Source: Dendrolimus kikuchii
Taxonomy: Eukaryota > Arthropoda > Insecta > Lepidoptera > Lasiocampidae
Direction of reading: 5' to 3'
NCBI GenBank assembly: GCA_019925095.2
Contig: CM034402.1
Coordinates: 5,157,501 to 5,221,500 of the forward strand
Length of the DNA stretch: 64,000 bases
Shown here: in pieces, positions 31,601 to 42,400 of the stretch
Position numbering within the stretch: the first letter of the stretch is position 1
How the letters are laid out: each line of letters begins with the position of its first letter
The notes under the pieces: generated by a model
Seen by the model: the letters and a program-made list of their open reading frames with translations, nothing else
Told to the model about the DNA's origin: nothing
The model's database searches: none
Program-made: the position numbers and the translations under genes

Positions 31601-34600
31601 TTTGTTAATTTTGTTTTCTATTCTCAATCTTGTTTCGATCTTTTTAGTGCATTACTTTTAAATAATCTTTTTTGTAGTGGAGTTTTTGATTATTTTTAAT
31701 AATTTTTTTAACTTAACTTTTCCAGTTCATTGTTTCAGTGTATGTATTTCTCCCCACCTATTGAATTAAAGACAAAAATCATTAACGAACATTATTATGA
31801 TTTTTAAACCATGTCGCATATCGCCCACGCCCTATGTAATTTTGAAAAAACTTGTTTGGTGTACATTCTTGATTTTCATTATTTCTAAAATTTCACTACT
31901 GCATTGCATAGCGGCATAAAGAAAGAACTGTCCCATCGAATTTCTTTTATAGAACCACTAGACTTAGAAAAAGTAATTATACACAAAAAGACAAATGGTT
32001 TTACTTAATTTAAACTTTCTCTACTTCTTATTAATTTAAATGTTAATTATACCAATTCCCACTATACTCTAGTGCAGTGTGAGGATCACCTATGAATTAT
32101 AGATAATATAATATACCGAGTATTGCACCATACTTACGTGAACACAACTCTAAGGAATTCCTGTAGGAAGCTGCCCTGCACCGGAGCGCTTTGCGCTGAC
32201 TCGCATAGTTTGTAAAGAACGCACTGCCGGCCGTCCCGACCCATTCTGCACGGATTTCAATCAATAAATGTACGGGAAGGGAAGAATAATTGCGATAAAA
32301 CAAAGCGATGGAATGCGATTGAAAAGATGTAATTAAAATTTTCAAACTGCTGTCAACTTTGCCGGTTTTAATACTAATTAAATTTTAAAAGTTTCATGTT
32401 CTTCATTGAATTTTTGTGACTGGCTTTTACACTCTTTCACTAAGCCATGCTCTTTGTTACTGGGTCCAAAGGAGAAAGGATTCCTGCGGCCGGGTGGCAT
32501 GCCTTAATAGGCAAAAAATAACCAACAGCCAGGTGGTAGGGTATTTGCCGGTCTGGATGGCTACCATCTCTGGTCTATAATATGCCACTATGAACAACCT
32601 TGAGTTGTGTTCCGACATTAGTAGCCAGGTTCCATTACACTTTCCCTCTCCTTGAGGTCAACAGTACATTGGTAGCACCTTTGGTGTTACAAATGTCCAC
32701 AGGCGATGGTAATTTCTTTCCATCAGGTGGGCTTCTTGTCTATCTACTGGATTCATGCAATAATAATAATGTCAACTCAGCTAATTAAGCCAACAGACCA
32801 TTCACTGCTGTTTTACAATTAAGATAAATCAATCAGTGATTCATATAAACATAAACTTGAATAATTTAATGTCATTGAACATTGTCGTGTCCTTTCAATT
32901 CCGAGCTTCTCTATCAAATTAATTCAATTTGATTCATCCGTGTAATAACAGTATTATGCACTCTTTCACTAAGTCCACATGGTCCACACCTGTTTAGGTC
33001 TTAGCGTCAATTCAGCTAGATCCCAGTGATTGAAAGAACAACGTGGCTATTTTAATGGATATTTGTTAGTTTCTCAAAAGTATCTGACAATATCCCACTG
33101 TTTATCCCCAGTTAATAGGGTATGTATAATAAAATAATGCCTTCCTATTGAGATGTTAAAATTCCATTGTCTTAAAATAACCATTTATGCAGGACCTATT
33201 GCATAAAGTCAAATTTACCTTTGCATTATTAGTTAACTTGCGATACTGACGAATTAAGCTCTTATTATACTTTGGACAGAAATTTACTAATTAATTGTTA
33301 ATTAAGTAGTTGCCTGTCCAAATAATGATAAGGACCTATTGGCGAGTTGACTAATGCAATTGTAAATCAGGTCTTAGGTTTATGTTTGATTAAATTAGTT
33401 ACAACACTTACGCTGTGATAAGTTTTTCCAACTTCTCAAGGAGCTCTAATCTGCTGCTTCTGTGAAACTTTATGCTATGCTCATCCAAATGCTCTTTTTT
33501 CAAAAAATCTCTCTTCAACTGCTTATCATGCATCTTCTTGCGATCTATTTTAATTTTCAGCTTCTCTTTGAACGTCATTTCTTTTACTTCGTTATCTATG
33601 CTTCGTTTTGCAAATGCTGGATTGACGATCGGTTTCCTGAAATATTCCAAAATGTTATTTAAGACATTTTTTGCCTTTAAATCTCAAGTCACTGCTATAA
33701 TAAAGGGATGAATAACCATATCGAAGGGATCATAAATGGAAATCTACGCCGGGATTTCTTAAATTAAATGCAGGTTAACGTTATCTCGTCTGTAATTTAG
33801 AGATGCTCTCTATAGGTAATTTAACCTAGTAAATTCATAAAGTACTAAGTGCTTGAAGACCCGACAGAACGTTGAGAAATTTCCTTAATTACATTAGCCA
33901 TTGTCAACTGAGACTCTAGGCCCAGAAGCAAAAGTAGCAAAAAGCAAAAGCAAAAGACTAGTATACATAATAAAACTACGTTTTAACAGTTTTAAGCGCA
34001 GTAATTTATTTGATTTTCGTTATTCCAACGTTTCGGCTACTTTTCAGCAGCCATTTCAGTAGCATAACTACTGAAACGGCTGTTGCAGACAAAAATGTCA
34101 AGAGAAAATGAGTATTGTAAAAGTTGTATTTAGCCTACCGCCAATTTGTTCATTTTAATTATTAGATCTCATTTTGTTTATGGTTATTATTTACACGCAA
34201 CATGTTGTGGCTTAACGAGAAGAAGCGGCGCAAGTAACTCTTCAGCAAACATGTCTAGCTCTAATATTTCATGCAATAATAAAATGGGCGGGAGGAAAAA
34301 ACAAATACTCATTGACACTTGATATCTTTGTCTTCTGTGATCACGGCTACTGAAAAGTGGCCGAAACGTCGGAATAATAAAAATCAAACAAATTACCGCG
34401 CATAAAACCGTTAAAACGTAGTTTTATTATGCCTAATAATGTTCATTTCGATATTATTTTGATAAAATGATTGAGAATTCATTCGTAAGAATAATCTGAT
34501 TGTTGATTGTTGATGATTATATTTTTAGTTTTGTTTCAAGACGTATTATCTACCAATATATGGAGAGCTCATAACGGTATATATTAGTTGGACATGGTGG

Positions 34601-37600
34601 TACTACGTTAATTTATAATATTATAAAATGCTAAACATTTCGTGCCTGTACATTGTAGCTATTTAAAAAAACCACTGGAATAGAGCGAGAACCTGATTCA
34701 TTTTTTTTTAGATTACTTGTCTGTTTCTTCGGAATTCACGTAAAAAGTAATAGGTCAATTTCGATGAGGTTTTCACTGATCGACAGCAAATTCTAAGACT
34801 TAAAATCTGCTTTACTTTGTATCCTGGGAAACCCCCGGGAAATTTTCTGAGAATGAGTTTAAAAAAAACTAATTACATTGTGATTATTTCGCTGATCGAT
34901 AGCAAATTTTATGTGTGATATTTTTATCACGGAAATCTCCCGGGAATTTTTCCCGGGGGCGCACAGTTTTCACTAAAACGATAGGTTACATTATTTTCTA
35001 ATGCTGCGGTACTTTGTGTACTGAGAATCACGCGGGACTTTCAAGTCAAGGCATATCTTTTTTTTCTTATAATATTAATATTTACTTTATAACGATACAA
35101 CATATGTAAGTGAAAAAAAGAAAACTCTACCTTTTATATGGTACTCTTGATATTAGTCTGCCTTCTTCGTCTAAGTAGTTGACAGTCTTCACGACATCGC
35201 CTCGTCTTTGCGCTTTTGATTGCTGCCGCAATACGTCAAGGAACATAGTATCTGAAGGTAAGTTCCATGCCAAAGCAGCAGTATTTCCGTATAAGAAAAT
35301 GTCTCCAATTGGAATTAGTGCCGCAGTTTGAACACAAAATACTGTAAATGAAAATATGTATTTTTAAGTAATTAGATATATTTTATAAGCCCAAACAAAG
35401 GAAGTTGCGTTTACGTATATTTTCTCTTGTATAAAACTTAATGTCTGTTTATTTTATTTTTATATAAGGTTATAAGCTTGTCCTGCTCTAAGCTGAGACT
35501 ACCAGCTCGAAGACTTTCGTCTTCAAGCATTGCAGTATGATCAAGTAGAAGATCTGTCGAAGCCTGTATAGGTTACCTTTCATATACTTTCTATCTTCAG
35601 TCGATATGAGACGGTTCATCTCCGCCTTACAATTTTGCTGAATCAACCAAACTGATCTATATACATAGCTGGGCATTAACTCGTTAATCCGTTAATTAAT
35701 GAAGTTAAGATTTCGACTAACGGATTAACTTTTAAGTTAACTTAAAAATGTGTTAACGGACTCGTTAACTTCCGTTAAATTTCCCAAAGTCCGTTAATCA
35801 TTAATCCAGCAACAAATAATTAAAGAGCAAAGCTCAAAGTCTAGTCAAAATGTGGCTAGACGTATATCTAGGCACATTTAGACTAGACTTTCGACTTTAT
35901 AGTCGAAAGACTCGTTAAATGATGCGGCATTCCTCGGGGAACAGATATTTGCAAATCTGTTTATTAAATATAGTACTGCTATACCCTCAAGCGCTGCAGT
36001 TGAATGTCTTTTCTCCTTGGGCAAGGATATACTACAGCAGAAACGAGCCTCACTTTCAGACGAGAACTTCAACATATTAATTTTCATGAAGGGGAATATT
36101 CATATTATGCCAGATGACTAAATTGACAAATAAATTAGACGGGTTAGTATCGTTTCATATAAGATGTAAGTGGTCTATGGAGCAATTCGTCTAAATAGCA
36201 ATTAGTCGTTATATTACTATCAAATCGTCTTAAAATTAGTTCGTCTAATTAGTGTTTCGTCCAGAACGCAAATAGTCTATCTTAATAAAATAAATTTTAA
36301 ACCTTAATCCAAATTAATAAAAAAAACATTGTTTGTCAACATGCCTATATTAAACACTCTAATAATTATACCCGTCTTTATTTTGTTTCTAATCTGTTAA
36401 CTTCCAGAACCAACAGTTTTTATAAGAAGATGCAATTTTTATCACGTGTTAATGGATTAACGATTAACGTTAACTTGCGTTATGTTTTCTGAAATGTAAT
36501 GCTTTAACTTTTGACGAAGTTAACTTTTTCAGTAACGGATTGGCGATAAACGAAGTCAACTATTTGACTAACGGTGCCTAGCTATGTCTATATAAACGTA
36601 AAATTAAATCATTCAATGTCATTGAATGTGTTATTTCAGTTCTGTACCTTTCAAGCAAACTGATTCAATTTGGTTGATCCGTCTAACGTCAGTATTGCAA
36701 ACATACACAGGCGTGCACGTTTTAAATTCTGAAATTCCAATACGTTGTCAGCATTAACATTACTACACCACGAGTACTACGCGTGCCAATATTTGACGCT
36801 TTGGTATCTTTTTAGCGATAAGATAATCACTATAACAAGATTTAAATATCTAGTGACGTCAATTAAAGGGTCAATAAGCCGGTCGAGGTCGTTCTTGCAA
36901 TTATTGCATATGCACTTAGCCTTAAGGACAATGATCTGTGGTGATTATTCTTTGTATCAACTAAAATATTTCATACTAAGATATGCCCGCGACTTCGTCC
37001 ACGCTTGACTTGAAATTTCCATGGGATTTCCATACACAAAGTACCACAGCATTTAAAAAAGAATTTAAGCCATCGCTTTAGTGAAAACTGTGCCGGAATA
37101 TGCTCATTTTTTAATTTTGATGCACCCGAACAACTAAAAATCGCTCCCGGAAAAATTCTCGCGGGATTCTCGAGATAAAAATATTACACATTTTATTAGA
37201 TAAATTTTAGCGAAAACAATCACAACAGAATCCGATGTTTTTTATACTGGCCATTTTAAATCATTTCCAGAAAAAAATCCGGCGAGATTCCCAGGATAAA
37301 GTAAAAAGTAGATTTTAAGTGTAAGAATTTGCTGTCGATCAACAAAATCGCATCGAAATCGGCCCAATACTTTTTACGTAAACCTCGAACAAACATACAA
37401 ACCGACAAGCAGACAAACAAAGAATTTTTTTTTTAAATTCCTCGTGTTCTCCTTCATTTATATAGTCTACTCCAGTGGTTTTCTTTATATAGCTTTTATG
37501 TAGAGGCACGGCATGTTTAGAATTTTATAATATTACATTGTTTTACTTACATTCATGCTTTTGGATATATAATATTTTTAGTTATACAAATTACATCTTG

Positions 37601-38089
37601 TAAATTCGATACTTTCAATGTAAAATGCTCTAAAGAAGTTAATATAACATAAAACAATTTCAAACATGATAAACCATACAAAACAGCTATTAGAAACCAC
37701 TATAGTCTGTTTTAATAATGGTCTGTTCTTATATGTTACTGTTCATTCAATTGCCTTATCATCGATTAATTTTTGACATTACTTGTATGGAGCTTATGTC
37801 AAATTTTAACCAATAGTAAGGCAAGTTAATGGTCGGTAAGACATGGAAACCCGTCATCAGTGCTCCATCGTAGCTAAATACAAAATAACTTTTCTTTACC
37901 TAGCTGCACCGAACTGCCGTCTGGGAAAGTCAAGAATCTTTTTTGTCGTGACAACACTCTTGATCCTCCATTTCCGAACGAGAATTCATTCTCAGTTATG
38001 TTACCATTGTCTTCAAAACTCTCACTAATTGCCATCTCGAACAACACAATTGTTGTCAAAAACAATGAAAATCCAAAAATTAAACGCAT
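28691..38089 (-). CDS. DM4/12 family secreted protein, gene 3 (five exons, 286 aa)
   Basis: Exons: 38089-37900, 35341-35131, 33636-33412, 32245-32138, 28817-28691; GT-AG, phases 1,2,2,2, total 861 nt with TAA. The signal peptide is residues 1 to about 20. SRQKR (47-51) precedes FLTFPDGSS. Exon 2 gives VFC and YGNTAALAWNLPSD, then VNYLDEEGRLISRVPY. Exon 3 has KRK/PIVNPAFA/KRS (133-146), the linker RKKMHDKQ, and FHRSSRLELLEKLEKL. Exon 4 has DGRQCVLYKLCE (Cys217, Cys223) followed by QGSFLQEFLRVVF. Exon 5 has YDKAH and C-x3-YP-x-C (Cys270, Cys277). The 3.3-kb last intron carries the R1-like LINE, and intron 1 the hAT relic; no intron insertion touches a splice site. The start codon is the only ATG before the signal peptide. 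Confidence 0.9.
29084..30750 (+). mobile_element. R1-like LINE, 5' truncated, with 16-bp target-site duplication
   Basis: GGATGTCCGAACGCTC is perfectly repeated at 29084-29099 and 30735-30750. Between them lie the element (29100-30714) and a 20-nt poly(A). The duplication is exact and the frame is open, so this looks like a recent insertion, in the last intron of gene 3 and antisense to it. Its G+C content is far above the surroundings. Confidence 0.9.
29112..30287 (+). pseudogene. R1-clade reverse transcriptase C-terminal part (truncated ORF2)
   Basis: The frame is open from the truncation point: VICYADDTLIAARG, the polymerase YxDD catalytic motif, is encoded at 29116-29157, upstream of the first possible start (29139). 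It continues through LGLEVALQKTEAVMF, MKYLGLVLDGRWDF (thumb) and SMALYGAPVW to a CHHCDMGDEDTALHTLQECP zinc-knuckle-like motif typical of R1-group elements. It ends with an arginine-rich tail at 30287. About 380 residues remain; endonuclease, fingers and most of the palm are missing, so it cannot be autonomous. The 3' UTR (30288-30714) includes GGGGTTTTAGTGGGTAT, shared with 52137-52383 and 38929-39225. Confidence 0.88.
30751..32137. other. Gene 3 intron 4 sequence outside the LINE
   Basis: No exon or repeat family recognised, apart from the hairpin at 31334-31392 and a short ATCT run at 30987-31003. Confidence 0.4.
31334..31392. ncRNA. Candidate stem-loop, miRNA-precursor-like or MITE scrap
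   Basis: The left arm 31334-31360 (GGTTCAAGC...GTTGGTC) pairs with the right arm 31366-31392 (GACCAAC...GCTTGAACC) across a 5-nt CAATA loop. The 9 outer and 7 inner pairs are perfect; the middle aligns ATAAT with one bulge and one asymmetric internal loop. The pairing may extend a few bases outward (TAGATAT against ATTTCTA). Length and shape suit a small pre-miRNA but no expression evidence exists. Confidence 0.35.
32460..32775 (+). mobile_element. Family B SINE-like repeat, subfamily with extra block
   Basis: From GGAGAAAGGATTCCTGCGGC through CCTTGAGGTCAACAGTACAT to GATTCATGCAATAATAATAA. Shares the extra CAACAGTACATTGGTAGCA block with 20860-21172. It is in gene 3 intron 3, about 215 bp from exon 4. 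Confidence 0.7.
33967..34430. mobile_element. Fold-back MITE, family G
   Basis: Starts ATAATAAAACTACGTTTTAA and ends TTAAAACGTAGTTTTATTAT, near-perfect inverted ends over more than 60 bp when the inner CGCGG/AATTTATTTGATTTT block is included. The interior again has the GAGAAGAAGCGGCGCAAG phrase. Confidence 0.8.
34700..35050 (-). repeat. Family H interspersed repeat, inverted relative to 36975
   Basis: GATCGACAGCAAATTCTAAG, the CCGGGAAATTTTC and CCCGGGAATTTTTCCCGGGG blocks, and AAAACGATAGGTTACATTAT match 36975-37440 and 17448-17910 in reverse orientation. Confidence 0.6.
35656..36594 (+). mobile_element. hAT element relic with perfect 8-bp target duplication
   Basis: TCTATATA occurs at 35656-35663 and 36587-36594, directly flanking inverted ends CATAGCTGGGCA (35664) and its near-mirror TGCCTAGCTATG (36586). 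The sub-terminal regions are full of GTTAAC/CGTTAA motifs, common in this superfamily. The interior keeps part of a transposase (next entry). Total length is 923 bp, so it is a deleted copy. It lies in intron 1 of gene 3. Confidence 0.85.
35905..36120 (+). pseudogene. hAT transposase C-terminal dimerisation domain, remnant
   Basis: The plus strand encodes a run with YSTAIPSSAAVECLFSLGKD and then KRASLSDENFNMLIFMKGN, matching the family pattern S-(A)-x-V-E-R-x-F-S...K-R-x-x-L-x-x-x-N. The usual Arg after Glu is Cys here. The preceding catalytic DDE region is gone and the reading frame is lost upstream of about 35900. Confidence 0.8.
36975..37440 (+). repeat. Family H interspersed repeat
   Basis: Begins ATGCCCGCGACTTCGTCCAC and contains two related blocks with GATTCCCAGGATAAAG and GAATTTGCTGTCGATCAACA, then CAAACATACAAACCGACAAG. 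This is the clearest copy of the family, in gene 3 intron 1. Confidence 0.65.
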
Positions 38090-38756
38090 CTTGTCATGAA
38101 ATTGAAGCTAACACTTGTAAAAGGAGTCTAGTTTTAACTTCAAACCTTGTTCGGTTCTAAATTCAAATGTTACTTCTCGACACCATCTTTGTTTTCAAAT
38201 TTGGCTATTCCGATTCAAATTCAAAATAAGAACAAGTCGAGTATCAGTTTCAATTACAAATTAAGAACACTGCAATCGACTGCGATTTAATTTTGTTATG
38301 CACAAAGACTCAGTTTAGTTTATTTAACAAATATGACACTAAAAGTTGACCAGCGTGAAATGTAAAGCGCACTGTCCATTCGTTTAACCAGCCAGCATGT
38401 AAAGTGTATAAATGAAACACCAATTAACATAGCACAGTGTCAATCTTTTTACTGTTATGTTCGTGCTCCCAAAGCGGCATGTGCGCCATTCGGAAAACAA
38501 AAAAGGAAATGGGGAAAATTGTACCACCATTAGAACCATCGTTCGTGATACGCGTGTTTCAAGGAATTCATTAGATACGTCTATACGTGGAGTAGAATAC
38601 GTTTATATGTATATTACATACGTTTATTTTAATAAAGGCATAGAACACGTTATACTTTTATTTCCTTACTAATATCAAGAACAATAACACATATTCAACA
38701 AAATTCTGGTTTAGTGAAGCATTGAGATATAAGAGTTCTTTCTAAATTCTCTCCGG
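38090..38756. other. Intergenic region upstream of gene 3
   Basis: Holds the presumed promoter of gene 3 (upstream is toward higher coordinates). No convincing TATA box or initiator stands out, and the small frame at 38457-38672 is not supported. Confidence 0.4.
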
Positions 38757-38928
38757 GCAGGAACAGAAAAGGAATACAATTTCCTGCGGTCGGTCGGTCT
38801 GTCGTAAGAGGCGACTAACAACCCACGGCCAGGAGGTAGGGTATTTGTCCGTCTGGATGGCTATCATCTCTGGTCTAGAGTATGCCGCCATAACAACCTT
38901 GAGTTATATTCCGGCATTAGTGGTCAGG
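38757..38928 (+). mobile_element. Family B SINE-like repeat, 5' part
   Basis: From CAGGAACAGAAAAGGAATAC to CGGCATTAGTGGTCAGGT, where it is cut by a different element. This is the only copy retaining the 5' half while losing the 3' half. Confidence 0.7.
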
Positions 38929-39225
38929 TAAACGAAGGCAAAACCAGGCAAGGCAAGGCGAAACCCAGAGGAGAGTCCACCTGCACTTAAGGCTGGATTA
39001 GGGAGAAGACTGTTTTCGCCAGTGTCTACCAGAGCAAGCGATTGCCGTTTCGCGCGGCACTGGTTATAGGCGAATATAAGAAACACAAGGAATTTTAGTG
39101 GGTATTGGAGCAGTGGTTATCTACCTTCGTCAGGATAAGACCAGGCCGGCGAGTCTCTACATGCCTTCACCGTGATCTCCACACGGTGAGAAGTTAATAA
39201 GTGGATTTTTTCATCAAAAAAAGAA
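38929..39225 (+). mobile_element. R1-like LINE 3' UTR fragment
   Basis: AAGGAATTTTAGTGGGTATT resembles the GGGGTTTTAGTGGGTAT phrase in the 3' UTR of the LINE at 29100. A moderate GC content and A-rich end (CATCAAAAAAAGAAG near 39213-39227) support a retroposon tail that interrupts the family B copy on its left. Confidence 0.5.
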
Positions 39226-39407
39226 GGCAGTATACTATGAAATACAGTCGTTTATCAAAAAATGTAACTAACGAATATACGCATCTCGTTCCCACGCGTT
39301 ATAACTCTGTAAAAAGAATAAATAGTTCGGATGTCTTTTGTAGCAATTTCAGTAAGGTTTCTATAGCATTAGTTATTGTTTTGATATTTTTAATTTTGTT
39401 AAATAAA

Positions 39408-42400
39408 TTAATAATTGGTGATAGGAGAACTTCCGTCTGAAAGGGGATCTTCACATTCTGGATACAATTCATCACACGATTCTGCCGTATTGTGAGCTTC
39501 GTCATATTCCTTTAGCATGTCGTCTTCAGCAACAGATCCTGTGCCTTCTGGAAACCTGTAAACAGTAATGACAGTTTTATTAAATTTAAATTCAATACAA
39601 CCAAAAGTAACGGAAACATAAGTACATTTGTAACTTTAGTACTTAGAACAAAATGGCTGTGATATTTAAAGTAGGTAAAAGCAGTATTAATTTTATGTGT
39701 CGTTACTCTTCTATTAGACAGAATATTTAATACCAATAAGTTTCTACAGATGTCATTGTTACCTACATAATATAATGAAGAATTGATATCGATATCAATG
39801 TCTAGCGAAGAACAACAACCATTGCAACATTTCAAAGTAGTAGCATTTCTATAACTAGTAATCTACTTCCATGCTTTAACATACATTACACGTGGTATAG
39901 CCATGCTGGAAACTTGATTACATCTTTCTGGGTAGGCTAGACCAATATGAGACCATGTTCTCACAGAATATAGAATGCATACAATGGTTAGCCTTAAGCT
40001 AACGTGTTTTATATGGTGAGTGTTGTGGGGTTTTTTATAAGTGTGGTGCCTCGGTGGTGAAGGGCCCCTGTTAACGGTGAAGCATCACTAGGCGAGAGCC
40101 TATGGCTCAATCGCCCGGAAGTAGAGAACAAAATAAGACGAGGAGTTGTTGTACACTTGCCGTATATTAATTTCTTCATTGTTAAAATAAAACTACATTT
40201 TAATTATTAAATCGCGGTAATTTATTTGATATTATTGTTGGGTCAAGCTGGCTGATTATAGAGTGCAAAAGGATGTTGCTTTTATGAATTTTAGGTAGCG
40301 ATTTTAAGAGCGCAGCACTAATGAAGAATGTTTCAAAACTGGAGGGTTTTGAAAGCAAATTCCACGCGGACGACGTCGCGGGCACAGCCAGTTTAGACTA
40401 TATATACAGACAGGAACCTTATAGTTTACGTGATGTGCACACCGGTATTCTAATCAATATTAAATATTACATTTACACGTTTATGAGATTGGACATTTTT
40501 GATGATATAGACAAATGCCCAATTTTATCGTCAGCTCTACCATCGATATCTATTAATACGTATTTACATATCAACACGATCATGTATTTATGGTCAATAC
40601 ATGATCGTGGTGATACGTACGTCTTTTATCGTGCTAAATTACTAACTAATACATCAATAAATTGGTGGATGAAACGTGATGCAACAAGGTGAATGCCTGT
40701 GGCTCACTTTCCCCTTCCTATGTCTTATCCCGTTTATCCCATCCTACAGTCTGGCAACGCGTTGGTATCGATAACTAACTGGTGTCGCAAACTTCTATAA
40801 GTGACGATAACTACATTCTGTCAGGTAGTAGTTTGTCTGTTTGCTAAGCGGGTAACAGATAAACTACTTACTACATCTTCACTGCGGGTGTAAGTGGCCC
40901 TGAACGTGTCACACTTGCTGTGCGACTGAGAAAAACAAACTTCTCTGTGGTGCGGAGGCCGTAATTTCAATTTCGTTGAGTGTACGAAAAAAAAAAATAT
41001 AAGATACATACATACATACATAACTTCACGCCAGGTCCCTTGCGGGGTAGGCACGAACAACAGAGCGCCATTTAGGCTTATTCTTACACACCTCACTTGC
41101 TTCTTTGACATTCATAACTCTTGTCATGCACGCTCGTCTGTTCTTAAGGCTCTTGACATCACCTTCTGCTAGTACACGATCAATTTGATCATGGAAGGTG
41201 TGTCGTGGCCTTCCACGACTTCTGCATCCATCCACTTTTGCATTGTATATCTGTTTAGTCATTCTTTCATCATGCATTCTTTCCACATGCCCGAACCACC
41301 GGAGCATTCCTTTTCTTACCTTTACCCCGACACTCTCTTTCAGACCAACTCTCTTTGTATATGTATATGTTTTTTTTTTTTTTTAATCTTTATTTAGAAA
41401 GGGCTTTGCCGGTTAGCGGCTATGTCGCCCCGTAAAGTACCCAGATATGTATATGTAAGATCTGTAATTAAATTAGAGTTCCGTTATACCTCCCTTAATA
41501 CGTGGTAACTTTTTTTTGGTAACACAGGGGGAATGTTTTTTCTAGCGACACACACTCGGGCCATGGATACAAGGGGCACAAATAAGGCGCCTATTGCCGC
41601 CTGCATGAGTGCGTGTGGGACTCGGGGAATCCGACCAAACTATCCACTAAACCTAACCTGCGCTCCATACACGCACTTTAACTGAAGATCACGGAATCTA
41701 GAACATAATTACTACACCGTGAAGCCCTCGTACTGATCACTTGGTACATCTCGGGGAGCAGGGTGTACCGCATCGGGCAGGGGGAGTGAATCTACTTTTA
41801 AGCAATACGGCGTTACCTTGACCTAGTAACGCAAAACACAAAACAAAAATCTATCAAATATTTTATATATAAGTCAATAAGATTTTAGTTTTTAAAACGT
41901 TACGGGGCTCAATAGGCCTCGTAGCGCCACAATGGTAGTTTTAGAACGAGGTCTAAGACGCCCCGTACCGCAGGAATGGAAAGTCAGTACCGCTGTGAAC
42001 GCGTTAAGACAATAAAAGTAAGGATAAACACTCACGTAAAAACGGCTCTCAATATTTGCTGCAAGAATGTCCCCTGAGGAAGATGTTTGAACTTCCCAAC
42101 AATGCATAGAGTTTTCAATATACACTGCTTTCCGTCCCCGCCAAGTCTGTAACATCGATAAAGCTGAATTTTAAAAATTTATCACATTCTAAAATAGGAG
42201 AAGTTAAGTCTTAACACTTCGAGTGGGCGCAGTGCCAAATCGAATAATTCTTTTAGGAATTCACGTCTTTAAATCTTAAAGTGAATTAACAATTTCTTAA
42301 GTTTTCTAATAGTATTTCTCGAGTTAAATCTTAATAGCGTTTGAATATGAAAGTCATTTTGTTTCGATGCTTTTATATTTCTTCTTTTCTTACAGCCTTG

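Noticed and set aside
40321..40692. A 123-codon plus-strand open frame
   Set aside because: Its first third is the Helitron-like 3' end, the rest has no homology or coding bias that I can see.
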